33,693 nucleotides of DNA from Candidatus Krumholzibacteriota bacterium. Lineage in GTDB: Bacteria > Krumholzibacteriota > Krumholzibacteriia > Krumholzibacteriales > Krumholzibacteriaceae. The number at the start of each line of letters is the position of its first letter. Positions within the stretch are counted from its first letter, which is position 1. A program made the position numbers and the translations under genes. Positions 8,026-15,361 of this stretch are shown here, piece by piece. The notes under the pieces were generated by a model. The model had not been told where the DNA came from and did no database searches. It saw nothing but the letters and a program-made list of their open reading frames with translations. The stretch is from NCBI GenBank assembly GCA_030609325.1, contig JAUWCL010000030.1:1-33693 (forward strand). The letters are read 5' to 3'.

Positions 8026-9109
8026 TGGCCACTACTCCCGCTGTCGCGTTTTCCACCTCGCGCACTATGCAGGCGGCTATCTCCTGGACCGGCAGGACCT
8101 CGTGGGCGAGCCCCGCCGATACGACCGCGCCGGGCATGCCGTATATCATGCTCGTGTCGCGATTCTGGCAGATAACCCTGCCTCCGTACTTCCTCACGGC
8201 GTCGCATCCGACCTCTCCGTCCCTCCCCATTCCAGTCAGGATGACAGAAATGAGCCTTTTCTTGAAAACGGGTGCAATCGACGTAAGCGCGAAATCTATC
8301 GAAGGACATGCCGTCCTCTGTTTCTCGTTTCTCGGAAGCAGCATCGTCAGCGGCTGGCAGCCCTTCTCGTCCATGAGAAGATGCCTGCCGCCCGGCGCCA
8401 CCAGTATACTTCCCGGCCTGATCGGCTCTCCGTCCTCGGCCTCCATCACATACATCGCCGACCTGGCATCGAGCCTCTCGGCAAGGTAGGTGGTGAAATT
8501 CGAGGGCATGTGCTGGACCACGATCACCGAGGCGGGCAGATCGGCCGGCAGCCTGGGTATGATCTCTCCGAGCGCCTGGGGTCCGCCCGTGCTCGCGCCG
8601 ATCAGCACGACGCATTCCGTCCTCGACTTGCGCGATGGCCTCACCTTGGCCTTCAGATCGAATTTCACCGGCGCGAAACGGACCTTCTCGGCGTCGACGG
8701 TCGCGGCAAGCTTGACCTTCGAGATAAGCTCTCTGACGGGGAATCGCATCCCCTTGAACGTCTTGGCCACGAAATCGACCGCTCCGTACTCGAGACAGGT
8801 GAGCACCATCCTCGCGCCCTCCGCAGTATGTCCGCTGAGGATTACCACGGGCGTGGGCCATTCGCTCATGATGAACCTCAACGTCTCGAGGCCGTCCATC
8901 CTCGGCATCTCGAGATCCAGTGTTATGCAGTCCGGCCGCAGGTCGACAAGTTTCCTGAGAACCTCGCGGCCGTTGGACGCCGTTCCAACAACTTCTATCC
9001 CGGGTTCCGCGTCGAGAGAGTCGGCGATCACACGGCGCATAAAGGCGGAATCCTCGCCTATCAGCACCCTGATCTTCCCATTCGCCGCTGCTTTCTCCTC
9101 AACTGCCAT
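8012..9109 (-). CDS. cheB: CheB receptor methylesterase/glutamine amidase
   Basis: 365 aa with the standard two-domain layout. The N-terminal REC domain has E19-D20, phosphoacceptor D65 and K116. The C-terminal esterase has the catalytic triad S173 (GASTGGP), H200 (VVQHMP) and D297 (LTGMGRDG). It removes methyl groups from receptor glutamates, opposing CheR, and is activated when CheA phosphorylates it. Its ATG shares one base with the cheD stop (TGATG), and its 3' end overlaps cheA by 14 nt. The full set of residues argues for a working enzyme. Confidence 0.94.
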   Translation of the reverse strand: MAVEEKAAANGKIRVLIGEDSAFMRRVIADSLDAEPGIEVVGTASNGREVLRKLVDLRPDCITLDLEMPRMDGLETLRFIMSEWPTPVVILSGHTAEGARMVLTCLEYGAVDFVAKTFKGMRFPVRELISKVKLAATVDAEKVRFAPVKFDLKAKVRPSRKSRTECVVLIGASTGGPQALGEIIPRLPADLPASVIVVQHMPSNFTTYLAERLDARSAMYVMEAEDGEPIRPGSILVAPGGRHLLMDEKGCQPLTMLLPRNEKQRTACPSIDFALTSIAPVFKKRLISVILTGMGRDGEVGCDAVRKYGGRVICQNRDTSMIYGMPGAVVSAGLAHEVLPVQEIAACIVREVENATAGVVASESQ

Positions 9110-9660
9110 CAGAACTTCTCCCCTTTGTTCTGAGCGTCCTTTACCGTCACTCTTCCACTCGTGACGTCAAAAAAGACCGTTCTTCCCTTCGTTCCTCCGG
9201 TCGATTCGGCAACTATCGGGATGTTCCTCCTCGCCAGCTCCTCCCTCGTCGCCTTCACGTTCTCCTCCCCGATCTGAATCACGCCGGGGCTGGCGCTTAT
9301 CGACTGGAACATATTCGCGCCGCCGAATATCTTCGCCTTGATCCTGCTCCTCAGCGCGCCCCTCTTGGCCATTCTCGAGAGCATCAGTTCCACGGCGGTA
9401 TCGACGAACTTCGCCCTGTTGACGTTGTTCCTGACCCTCTCGCTGCTCGGATGCATCACATGAGCGAGCCCTCCGATCTTCGAGACCGGGTCGTAGAGCA
9501 CGATGCCTACGCACGATCCCAGGGCGAAAGTAATCATCCTGGCCGGGGCTATCGCGACTATGAACTGCGCCATCCCGACCTTTATGAGTGCTCCTGTTTC
9601 TCTGGTGTCTATCATCGCTGTGAATCCGGAAACCGGACCTGCTCCTCTTTCTTTCTGCAT
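9109..9660 (-). CDS. cheD: CheD receptor glutamine deamidase
   Basis: 183 aa. The catalytic triad T44/C50/H67 keeps the spacing of Thermotoga CheD (T21/C27/H44), in ITFALGSC and GLAHVMHP. CheD converts receptor glutamines to glutamates and is regulated by CheC. The start at 9660 adds about 20 residues over minimal CheD; an internal ATG at 9615 is possible, but it lacks a better ribosome site. The gene starts 18 nt after cheW and is coupled to cheB by TGATG. CheD, CheC and CheB together suggest both deamidation and methylation control of the one receptor in this operon. Confidence 0.92.
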   Translation of the reverse strand: MQKERGAGPVSGFTAMIDTRETGALIKVGMAQFIVAIAPARMITFALGSCVGIVLYDPVSKIGGLAHVMHPSSERVRNNVNRAKFVDTAVELMLSRMAKRGALRSRIKAKIFGGANMFQSISASPGVIQIGEENVKATREELARRNIPIVAESTGGTKGRTVFFDVTSGRVTVKDAQNKGEKF

Positions 9661-9678
9661 TTTCCCTGCTGCCGCCCT

Positions 9679-10170
9679 CTATACCTTGGTGAGGTTCTCT
9701 ATATCGAGCGATTCGGAGACGAGCTTCTTCGGGTCGAGACAGATAATCATCCTGTCGCCGACCTGGGCTATCCCGAGAATCGCTTCCTCACACCTGTGAT
9801 CCAGGCTGACGCCGGGCGAGGCCCTTATCTCCTCGTCCTCGATCTTGATGACGTCCCGGACCTCGTCGACCACGATCCCGAACCGGCCCTCGCCGGACTC
9901 GAGAATGATCACCCGCTGCTTTCGGCTGTTGTCCTCTTCCGTCTCCCTCGATCCCAGGACGAGATGTATCCTCAGCACGGGAATGATCTCACCCCTGAGA
10001 TTGATGACGCCCTCTACGGGGCCGGCCATCCCGGGTATCGGGCAGGCCTCCATAGACCTGATGATCTCCTTGACCTTCCTCACAGGGATCCCGTAGTGCT
10101 CCCGGCCGAGACGGAACGTGACGAGCTGCGTCATTGTCGTTGAATTCCGATCGTATCTTTCGTTGCTCAT
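9679..10170 (-). CDS. cheW: CheW coupling protein
   Basis: 163 aa, one CheW domain (about residues 14-150). Typical blocks are VTFRLGREHYGIPV, the region IPGMAGPVEGVINLRGEIIPV and FGIVVDEVRDVI. CheW joins receptors to CheA in signalling arrays. The ATG at 10170 has AAGGAG upstream; the later ATG at 10134 would still preserve the domain. It lies 32 nt after the receptor gene, the partner it must bind. Confidence 0.94.
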   Translation of the reverse strand: MSNERYDRNSTTMTQLVTFRLGREHYGIPVRKVKEIIRSMEACPIPGMAGPVEGVINLRGEIIPVLRIHLVLGSRETEEDNSRKQRVIILESGEGRFGIVVDEVRDVIKIEDEEIRASPGVSLDHRCEEAILGIAQVGDRMIICLDPKKLVSESLDIENLTKV

Positions 10171-10202
10171 CGATCTACGCTCCTTCCATGGCGGCCAACC
10201 GG

Positions 10203-11837
10203 TCAGTTCGCATTTACCACTTCGTCGACCTGGTCGATGACGCTTATCTTGAAGCGTCCGACATTCTCGCGAAGCTGAATCGCCATGTCGCTGAGCTTCT
10301 GGGCCGAAGAGGCCACGTCTTCCATGCTCGAGGTCATCTGCTCCATCGACGCCGCCGTTTCCTGCGTCGACGAGGCGTTTTTCTCGGCGCTGGACGATAT
10401 CCCGTCGACCGAATCGATCACGTTCTTCATCCCGCGACTCAACTCTTTGGTGGCTGCCGAGATCCGCCTCGCCATATCGCTCGAGCTCTTCAGCACCTCT
10501 ACGATCTCGTCGAGCGATTCTCCGGTCCTCGTGATGACCTCGCGGCCCTCGGCGACCTCCTTCGAGCCGAGCTCGATGCTCGAAACAGCAGTCTGCGTGT
10601 CCGCCTGCGTCTGCTTGATGAGAACGGCGATCTCCTCGGCTGCCTTGGCACTGCCCTCGGCGAGTTTCTTGACCTCGTCGGCAACGACCGCGAACCCGCG
10701 TCCGGCCTCGCCGGCCCTGGCGGCCTCTATCGCGGCGTTGAGGGCGAGCATGTTGGTCTGATCGGCAATGTCTGTGATCACGTCGACGATCTCACCGATC
10801 TGGATCGATCTCTCGCCGAGATGCTTTATGATAACCGCCGACTCGTTGGTAACGGTGTAGATCGTGTTGATCTTCTCGACGGCTTCCTTGGCGGCGTCGC
10901 CGCCCTTGGTGGCCGTCTCGGAGGCGTTGGTGGCGGCCGAAGCGGCAAGCTCGGCGCTGTTGGCGACCTGCTTGACCGACCGTTCCATGTTCCTGATCTC
11001 CTTGATCGTCTCGTCGACCTTGTGTGCCTGAAGGTCGGTCGACTTGGCGATGTCCTGTACGGTCAGGGATGTTTCCTCGGTGATCGAGTTCATCTCTTCT
11101 GTCGAGGCCGAAAGGCTCTGGGCCGAGAAGTTGACCTTGTCGGCGGTCGACCTGATAACATTTATGATCCCCGCTATGTTGGAAAACATGTCGTTCAGCG
11201 TCGTGCCGAGCCTTCCCAGCTCGTTGTTCGACTTGATGTCGATCTTCGTCGACAGGTCGCCGGCATTGTTCGCAAGTATCCTGCTCGCCGAGAGGAGCTG
11301 GCGTACGGGCTTCTTCACGACCATATGGACGAGGTAGTAGAATACCCCGAATATGCCGAGAAGGGTGCCGGCGATGATGCTGAATATCTTCCAGCGAAGG
11401 CCGCCGGCCTCGTATCTTTCCGCCGGGGCAACGGTGACCCTTATAGAACGGACCGAACCGTTCTCGACAGGAGCGGTGAAGCTGCCCGCGGAGGCCGCGT
11501 CGGGAGCGACTTCGCCCTCGACGATCTCCGAAGACGACATCAGTACGGCGCCGTCGCCGTCGAGGATCTCGATCTTCTTTACGAAGGAATAATCCTGCTG
11601 CAGTTCTCCGAGCAGCGCGGCCAGACCCTGCTTGCTCTCGTCGCCCGTTACCGATCCGATGACGGCAGGCATGAACGCCGCCCAGTCGTTGTCCCTCTGC
11701 CTGACAGCGTTATCCACGGCACCGCTGGAGATCTTTATCAGCGTGATCGTCGAAAGGGCGCACATGAAAAACGCGATGAGCGCCATCGATAAAAACACCC
11801 TGCCGGAAAGGGTCTTGCCGAATCCAATGTCCTTCAT
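10203..11837 (-). CDS. Methyl-accepting chemotaxis protein
   Basis: 544 aa. TM1 is about residues 13-35, followed by a periplasmic sensor of about 115 residues (36-149), TM2 at about 150-173, a HAMP domain to about 225, and a long coiled-coil signalling domain. The hairpin tip is classical ([21 protein letters not shown], then [16 protein letters not shown]). No NWETF-like CheR/CheB tether ends the protein. The sensor is small and matches no ligand family I can name; it might be a dCache- or sCache-like fold. It is the only receptor in the operon, so it probably defines the stimulus. Its ATG lies 1 nt after the cheR stop. Confidence 0.92.
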   Translation of the reverse strand: MKDIGFGKTLSGRVFLSMALIAFFMCALSTITLIKISSGAVDNAVRQRDNDWAAFMPAVIGSVTGDESKQGLAALLGELQQDYSFVKKIEILDGDGAVLMSSSEIVEGEVAPDAASAGSFTAPVENGSVRSIRVTVAPAERYEAGGLRWKIFSIIAGTLLGIFGVFYYLVHMVVKKPVRQLLSASRILANNAGDLSTKIDIKSNNELGRLGTTLNDMFSNIAGIINVIRSTADKVNFSAQSLSASTEEMNSITEETSLTVQDIAKSTDLQAHKVDETIKEIRNMERSVKQVANSAELAASAATNASETATKGGDAAKEAVEKINTIYTVTNESAVIIKHLGERSIQIGEIVDVITDIADQTNMLALNAAIEAARAGEAGRGFAVVADEVKKLAEGSAKAAEEIAVLIKQTQADTQTAVSSIELGSKEVAEGREVITRTGESLDEIVEVLKSSSDMARRISAATKELSRGMKNVIDSVDGISSSAEKNASSTQETAASMEQMTSSMEDVASSAQKLSDMAIQLRENVGRFKISVIDQVDEVVNAN

Positions 11838-11838
11838 C

Positions 11839-12687
11839 TCAATCCTCCCTCGTATGGTCTTCCTGCGGTTTTTTCCTGTAGATCTTGCATGTCGGCTTCA
11901 CAAGCTCAAAGAGATCCTCGAGCGGTCTCGACAGGGTCTCGCTCTTGCCGAGAACGAGCAGCCCCCGGTCCCGGAGCGATCCAGAGAAATTCGTGACGAC
12001 CTCTTCCCTGACCTCGTGCTCGAAATGTATCAGCACGTTCCTGCACATGATCAGGTCGAGATGGGAGTACGGCGACGCGGCGAACAGGTCGTGAGGCCTG
12101 AATCTCACGAGAGACCTCAACCTCGACGCGACTTTCCACGACCGTCCTTCCTTCTCGAAATACCCGTCCCTTAAATCGGCGGGCAGGCCCTCTATCTTCT
12201 CGTCGCTGTAGACGCCCTTCCTCGCCGTCCTGCACGAGTCCTCGGATACATCAGTCCCGTATACCTCGATATGCATGTCCGGGGAGACCCTGCTTACGGC
12301 GCGGTCGATCATCATGGCCATGCTGTACGTTTCCTCCCCGGTGGAGCACCCCGCGCTCCAGGCCCGGACGACTCCGTGACCCGAGGTCTCCTTCTCGTCG
12401 ACGAGCGCCGGGACGTATCCCCGCTCGAGCGATCTGAAGACGTCGCGGTCCCTGAAGAACTCGGTCACGTGTATCGTGATTGTGTCCATCAGCTTTTCCA
12501 TCTCTCCGGAATCAGAGGTCAGGCACCCGATGTACTCCTCGATATCTTTGCAGCTCGCCATTGCCATTCTGTGCAGGACTCGCCTGTGAAGACAGGTCGA
12601 CCTGTAACATGATAGGTCGACCCCGTACCTGCTCTTGACAATCCAGGCGAGTTCGCTCAGATCGAGCACATCCGTCTGGTGGGCCAT
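11839..12687 (-). CDS. cheR: CheR receptor methyltransferase, first gene of the Che operon
   Basis: 282 aa, normal size for CheR. The N-terminal helical domain includes HVTEFFRD (73-80). The SAM-binding loop is [17 protein letters not shown] (from 109), and the later CRNVLIHF motif is the family's conserved NV[LF]IYF-like block. It methylates receptor glutamates using S-adenosylmethionine. GGGAGG precedes the ATG at good spacing. The gene opens the operon behind a sigma-54 promoter (12853-12868) and a leader of about 155 nt with three hairpins. No TPRs are fused, as they are in some CheR variants. Confidence 0.94.
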   Translation of the reverse strand: MAHQTDVLDLSELAWIVKSRYGVDLSCYRSTCLHRRVLHRMAMASCKDIEEYIGCLTSDSGEMEKLMDTITIHVTEFFRDRDVFRSLERGYVPALVDEKETSGHGVVRAWSAGCSTGEETYSMAMMIDRAVSRVSPDMHIEVYGTDVSEDSCRTARKGVYSDEKIEGLPADLRDGYFEKEGRSWKVASRLRSLVRFRPHDLFAASPYSHLDLIMCRNVLIHFEHEVREEVVTNFSGSLRDRGLLVLGKSETLSRPLEDLFELVKPTCKIYRKKPQEDHTRED

Positions 12688-12699
12688 CTGCCTCCCGGA

Positions 12700-12831
12700 C
12701 CGGCGGCAACGGCCGCCGGATCAAGATGAAAATCATCGGGCGGCTCTCGTCACCGGAACGCGAAGTCCCGATGACTCGTGTCGCCCTGTTGCATTTGCTG
12801 TTATGCATTGTACCGCCCCGAAAAATCGGGG
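12700..12831 (-). promoter_or_regulatory. Structured 5' leader of the Che operon
   Basis: Three perfect stems lie between the predicted start site and cheR. They are 12816-12821/12826-12831 (CCCCGA, loop of 4), 12733-12740/12767-12774 (8 bp, TCATCGGG, enclosing 26 nt) and 12700-12707/12712-12719 (8 bp, CCGGCGGC, loop of 4). The last abuts the GGGAGG ribosome site. I could not match it to a known riboswitch; it may tune translation, or may be simple GC-rich folding. Confidence 0.4.
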
Positions 12832-12852
12832 ACTGTTGCCGGGAACCGGAAC

Positions 12853-12868
12853 TGCAAGTGCCATACCA
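12853..12868 (-). promoter_or_regulatory. Sigma-54 promoter of the Che operon
   Basis: The minus strand reads TGGTATGGCACTTGCA. Aligned to TGGCACG-N4-TTGCW it has the GG and GC at exactly 10-bp spacing and matches 10 of 12 consensus positions. Transcription would begin near 12842. Two identical dyads at 12944-12956 and 13044-13056 lie where enhancer-binding activators usually bind. Confidence 0.7.
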
Positions 12869-12943
12869 CAAGGAGACGAAGAACGCTTTACAGAACGGCA
12901 ATATTGCCGCTCGCGCCCCGTCCGGACAACAAACGACATAGTA

Positions 12944-12956
12944 TGCTTTTTGCAAA
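12944..12956. promoter_or_regulatory. Enhancer-like dyad, proximal copy (TGC-N5-GCA)
   Basis: TGCTTTTTGCAAA, a TGC-TTTTT-GCA dyad. Its centre is about 107 bp upstream of the predicted sigma-54 start. The same 13-mer recurs exactly 100 bp further upstream. Confidence 0.5.
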
Positions 12957-13042
12957 GGAGTTATGCCGTTTCAGCAACAACAGGGACCGATCGGGAGCAG
13001 GGATGGAAGACGGGGAAGAACGCAGGAAATTGCACCATTTTA

Positions 13043-13056
13043 TTGCTTTTTGCAAA
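13043..13056. promoter_or_regulatory. Enhancer-like dyad, distal copy (TTGC-N5-GCAA)
   Basis: TTGCTTTTTGCAAA, a perfect TTGC-N5-GCAA dyad centred about 207 bp upstream of the predicted start. It shares 13 identical bases with the proximal copy. Between and around the copies (12869-13119) there is no credible gene. Confidence 0.5.
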
Positions 13057-13119
13057 TCGGCGGAAATCCTGCCGGCCTCCTCTTCTACAGCACAGACTCC
13101 CCCGAAACGGGGAGCGCCC

Positions 13120-13548
13120 GGGCTCGACCAGTTGATGATCCCGATCAGGAGCAAGGATACGATCCTCGAACTCAATCCCGACCTGATCAATCTGGGGCTC
13201 TCGAACAGGAAGCACGGAATCCGGGCGAACCACATATTTTCTACCGACACCTTCAGCGAGGACTGCGTCACGTATTCGAGACATTTCGCCCCCGCCGTGG
13301 GAATGTGAGAGGATCCCGGAACCGGCACCGCCGCCGCGGGCCTGGACAACTACCTCCTCCGTCACGGAATCGTGACCTCCGGAGAGATGATCGTGGAGCA
13401 GGGCAACGACAACAGCAGCCTCGCCCGCATACTCGTCGAAGTCGAGGAATCGATGCTCGACGAGGGCTCGGCGCGCATCGGCGGCCTTGCCGCGACATCG
13501 CTCACCAGGGAGATCTCCCTGGGGAGCGGCGACGTAGTCATCGTCTGA
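13120..13548 (+). pseudogene. phzF-family epimerase/isomerase remnant with an in-frame TGA
   Basis: The plus strand encodes the C-terminal half of a PhzF-family protein. It begins GLDQLMIPIRSK, runs to YSRHFAPAVGM, hits TGA at 13306-13308, then continues in the same frame with the family signature EDPGTGTAAAGL and a normal end ..SGDVVIV at 13548. Full PhzF-like proteins are about 260-300 aa; only about 142 codons remain. The N-terminal half, which holds the family's catalytic glutamate, is absent; upstream translation shows no homology. Two lesions (deletion and nonsense) make this a pseudogene. Its stop lies 3 nt from the end of the convergent histidine kinase gene. Confidence 0.82.
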
Positions 13549-13551
13549 GTT

Positions 13552-15252
13552 TTACTGTGAGACCTTCACCCTGTCATACAGGCAGCACGACATCGGGATG
13601 GAGAAACTGAACGTCGATCCCTTCCCCTTCTCGCTTTCCACCCAGACCCTGCCCCTGTGCAGGGTAATATAGTGCTTGACGAGACGCAGGCCTATGCCAA
13701 GACCGTTCTTGCTCCTCGAAGTCCCACCGTCGACCTGCGTGAAGTTCTCGAAGATCTCCTGCGTCTCCTCAGGCTCCATACCCGGGCCTCCGTCCCTGAC
13801 TGAGACGATTATCTCGCCTTCGCCGCATCTCGAGGAAACGGTCACCGCTGCCCCGGAAGATGCGAACTTGACGGCGTTGCCGAGGAGGTTTACGCAGACC
13901 TGCCTGATCCTCTGCGGATCGAACATCGCGATGGGGATCAAGTCGTCGAGCTCGGTGACGATGGTAACGTCGTTCTTGCGCGCGGAAGGCTCGGCCATCT
14001 TCACCGACAGCCTGATTATCTCGTTTATGCTCGCCTCGGTGACGTTAAGCATCGTATCGGAGACCTCAACCTTAGACAGGTCAAGCAGGTCGTCTATCGC
14101 GGCAAGGAGCTTCTTCGACTGGGCGTCGATGATCTCGAGAAAATCACGCCTTGTGTCAGCTTCGATCTCGCAGTCGGAATCCTCGATGAGCGTGTCGGAG
14201 TAGGCCATGATTATCGACAGGGGTGTCCTCAGCTCGTGGCTGATGCGTCCCAGGAACTCGCTCTTCAGCCGGTCGAGCTCCATCAGCTTCCTGTTGACCT
14301 CTGTCAGCTCCCTGTTCTGGATTGTGATCCTCTCATCGAGCATCTTTCTCTCGGTCACGTCGTGCCCCACGCCCAGGACATACGGATGTCCCTTGATCTT
14401 GACAAGCGTCGCCGATATGTCCATGTAGACGACCTCGCCGCTCTTTTGCAGACACGGGATCTCGGAGAGCGTGGCCGGTTCTCCCTTCAGGACCCCCGCG
14501 AGATTGGAGCGCGAGAAATCCCTGCGGTCGGGCGTCGTGAATAGCCAGAAGCTCTTCCCGATAATCTCCTTCGGCGAATAACCGAAATCCCTGTAGACCA
14601 CATCGTTGCATTCAACGATGTCGCCGGAATAGTCGATCAGCATGATGACTTCGCTGGCATGGCTCATCAGGGTCCTGTACTTTTCTCCGAGTTCTCTTTG
14701 GCTGTCGATAAGCTGAGAGTTCTCGATGGCGATCGACGTCAGCTGGCTGAACTTATTGACGATCTCGAGATCGAACTCGCTGAAATGGTTCTTCTCGTAA
14801 CTGCCGAGGTTCAGCGTGCCGATAAGCGAATCCTTCGCGATGAGCGGCACGACGATGTCGGAGCGGAGATTGTCCTCTTTCATTATCTCGGAGAACCTGT
14901 CGTCGGAAGATATGTCGCGTCTGAGTATCGGTTTCCTGTTTATCGCCACACAGCCGACGAGATTGGACTCCTCCATAGGGACGAACCGTCCCTCGTACGA
15001 GGTGTCCCCGTTACGCCGGTGGATGTGCCTGATGTAGAGACAGTTGTCGTCCTTCTCGTAGATGGCGAGACAGCCAATGTCGTAGTCGATTATCCGGGCC
15101 AGCTCGCTCGACATCTTCGACAGGATGTGGTCGAGGTCGAGCCGGGAGTTTATCGCCTCCGCCATCTCCATGACGGCGGAGAACTCCCGGATCAGCTCGT
15201 CCTTGTCCTTGGCGGGCGAGTATACAGTGCTAAAAAACCGTTCGCGTTCCAT
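13552..15252 (-). CDS. Soluble sensor histidine kinase, GAF-PAS-HisKA-HATPase
   Basis: 566 aa with no membrane segment. A GAF domain covers about residues 30-180, a PAS domain about 195-305, and the dimerisation domain carries H339 in ISHELRTPLS. The ATPase domain (about 435-555) has NLLGNAVKF, DGGPGM and GLGIGL. It would sense an internal signal and phosphorylate a response regulator, but no cognate regulator is adjacent, so it is an orphan or serves the nearby Che or another pathway. It starts 109 nt after tnaA on the same strand and may be read from that operon. The gap between them shows no clear terminator. The ribosome site is weak (GGATAATCA-ATG). Confidence 0.9.
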   Translation of the reverse strand: MERERFFSTVYSPAKDKDELIREFSAVMEMAEAINSRLDLDHILSKMSSELARIIDYDIGCLAIYEKDDNCLYIRHIHRRNGDTSYEGRFVPMEESNLVGCVAINRKPILRRDISSDDRFSEIMKEDNLRSDIVVPLIAKDSLIGTLNLGSYEKNHFSEFDLEIVNKFSQLTSIAIENSQLIDSQRELGEKYRTLMSHASEVIMLIDYSGDIVECNDVVYRDFGYSPKEIIGKSFWLFTTPDRRDFSRSNLAGVLKGEPATLSEIPCLQKSGEVVYMDISATLVKIKGHPYVLGVGHDVTERKMLDERITIQNRELTEVNRKLMELDRLKSEFLGRISHELRTPLSIIMAYSDTLIEDSDCEIEADTRRDFLEIIDAQSKKLLAAIDDLLDLSKVEVSDTMLNVTEASINEIIRLSVKMAEPSARKNDVTIVTELDDLIPIAMFDPQRIRQVCVNLLGNAVKFASSGAAVTVSSRCGEGEIIVSVRDGGPGMEPEETQEIFENFTQVDGGTSRSKNGLGIGLRLVKHYITLHRGRVWVESEKGKGSTFSFSIPMSCCLYDRVKVSQ

Positions 15253-15361
15253 TGATTATCCGCTTTACGAAATATTTCTCTTGAGAACCGATCAGGTCTT
15301 TTTCAAGCATGAAATATTCCATTTTACGGATAAACGTAACAAACCACCGGAATCGGCCCTG

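Noticed and set aside
12700-12831. The cheR leader as a c-di-GMP riboswitch
   Set aside because: The conserved core bases of the GEMM families are absent. Stems alone do not make a riboswitch.
12512-12955. Minus-strand open frame of 147 codons upstream of and overlapping cheR
   Set aside because: It runs through the promoter, leader and the start of cheR in another frame, has biased composition and no recognisable domain.
13306-13308. TGA inside the phzF frame as a selenocysteine or readthrough codon
   Set aside because: The position is a variable residue of the PhzF GI-x-EDP motif, no SECIS-like stem was seen just after it, and the N-terminal half of the gene is missing. Decay explains both.
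15253-15361. A GG-N10-GC match (TGGAATATTTCATGCT) before the kinase as a sigma-54 promoter
   Set aside because: Only about 8 of 12 consensus positions match, and no enhancer-like dyad lies upstream; weaker than the two reported elements.
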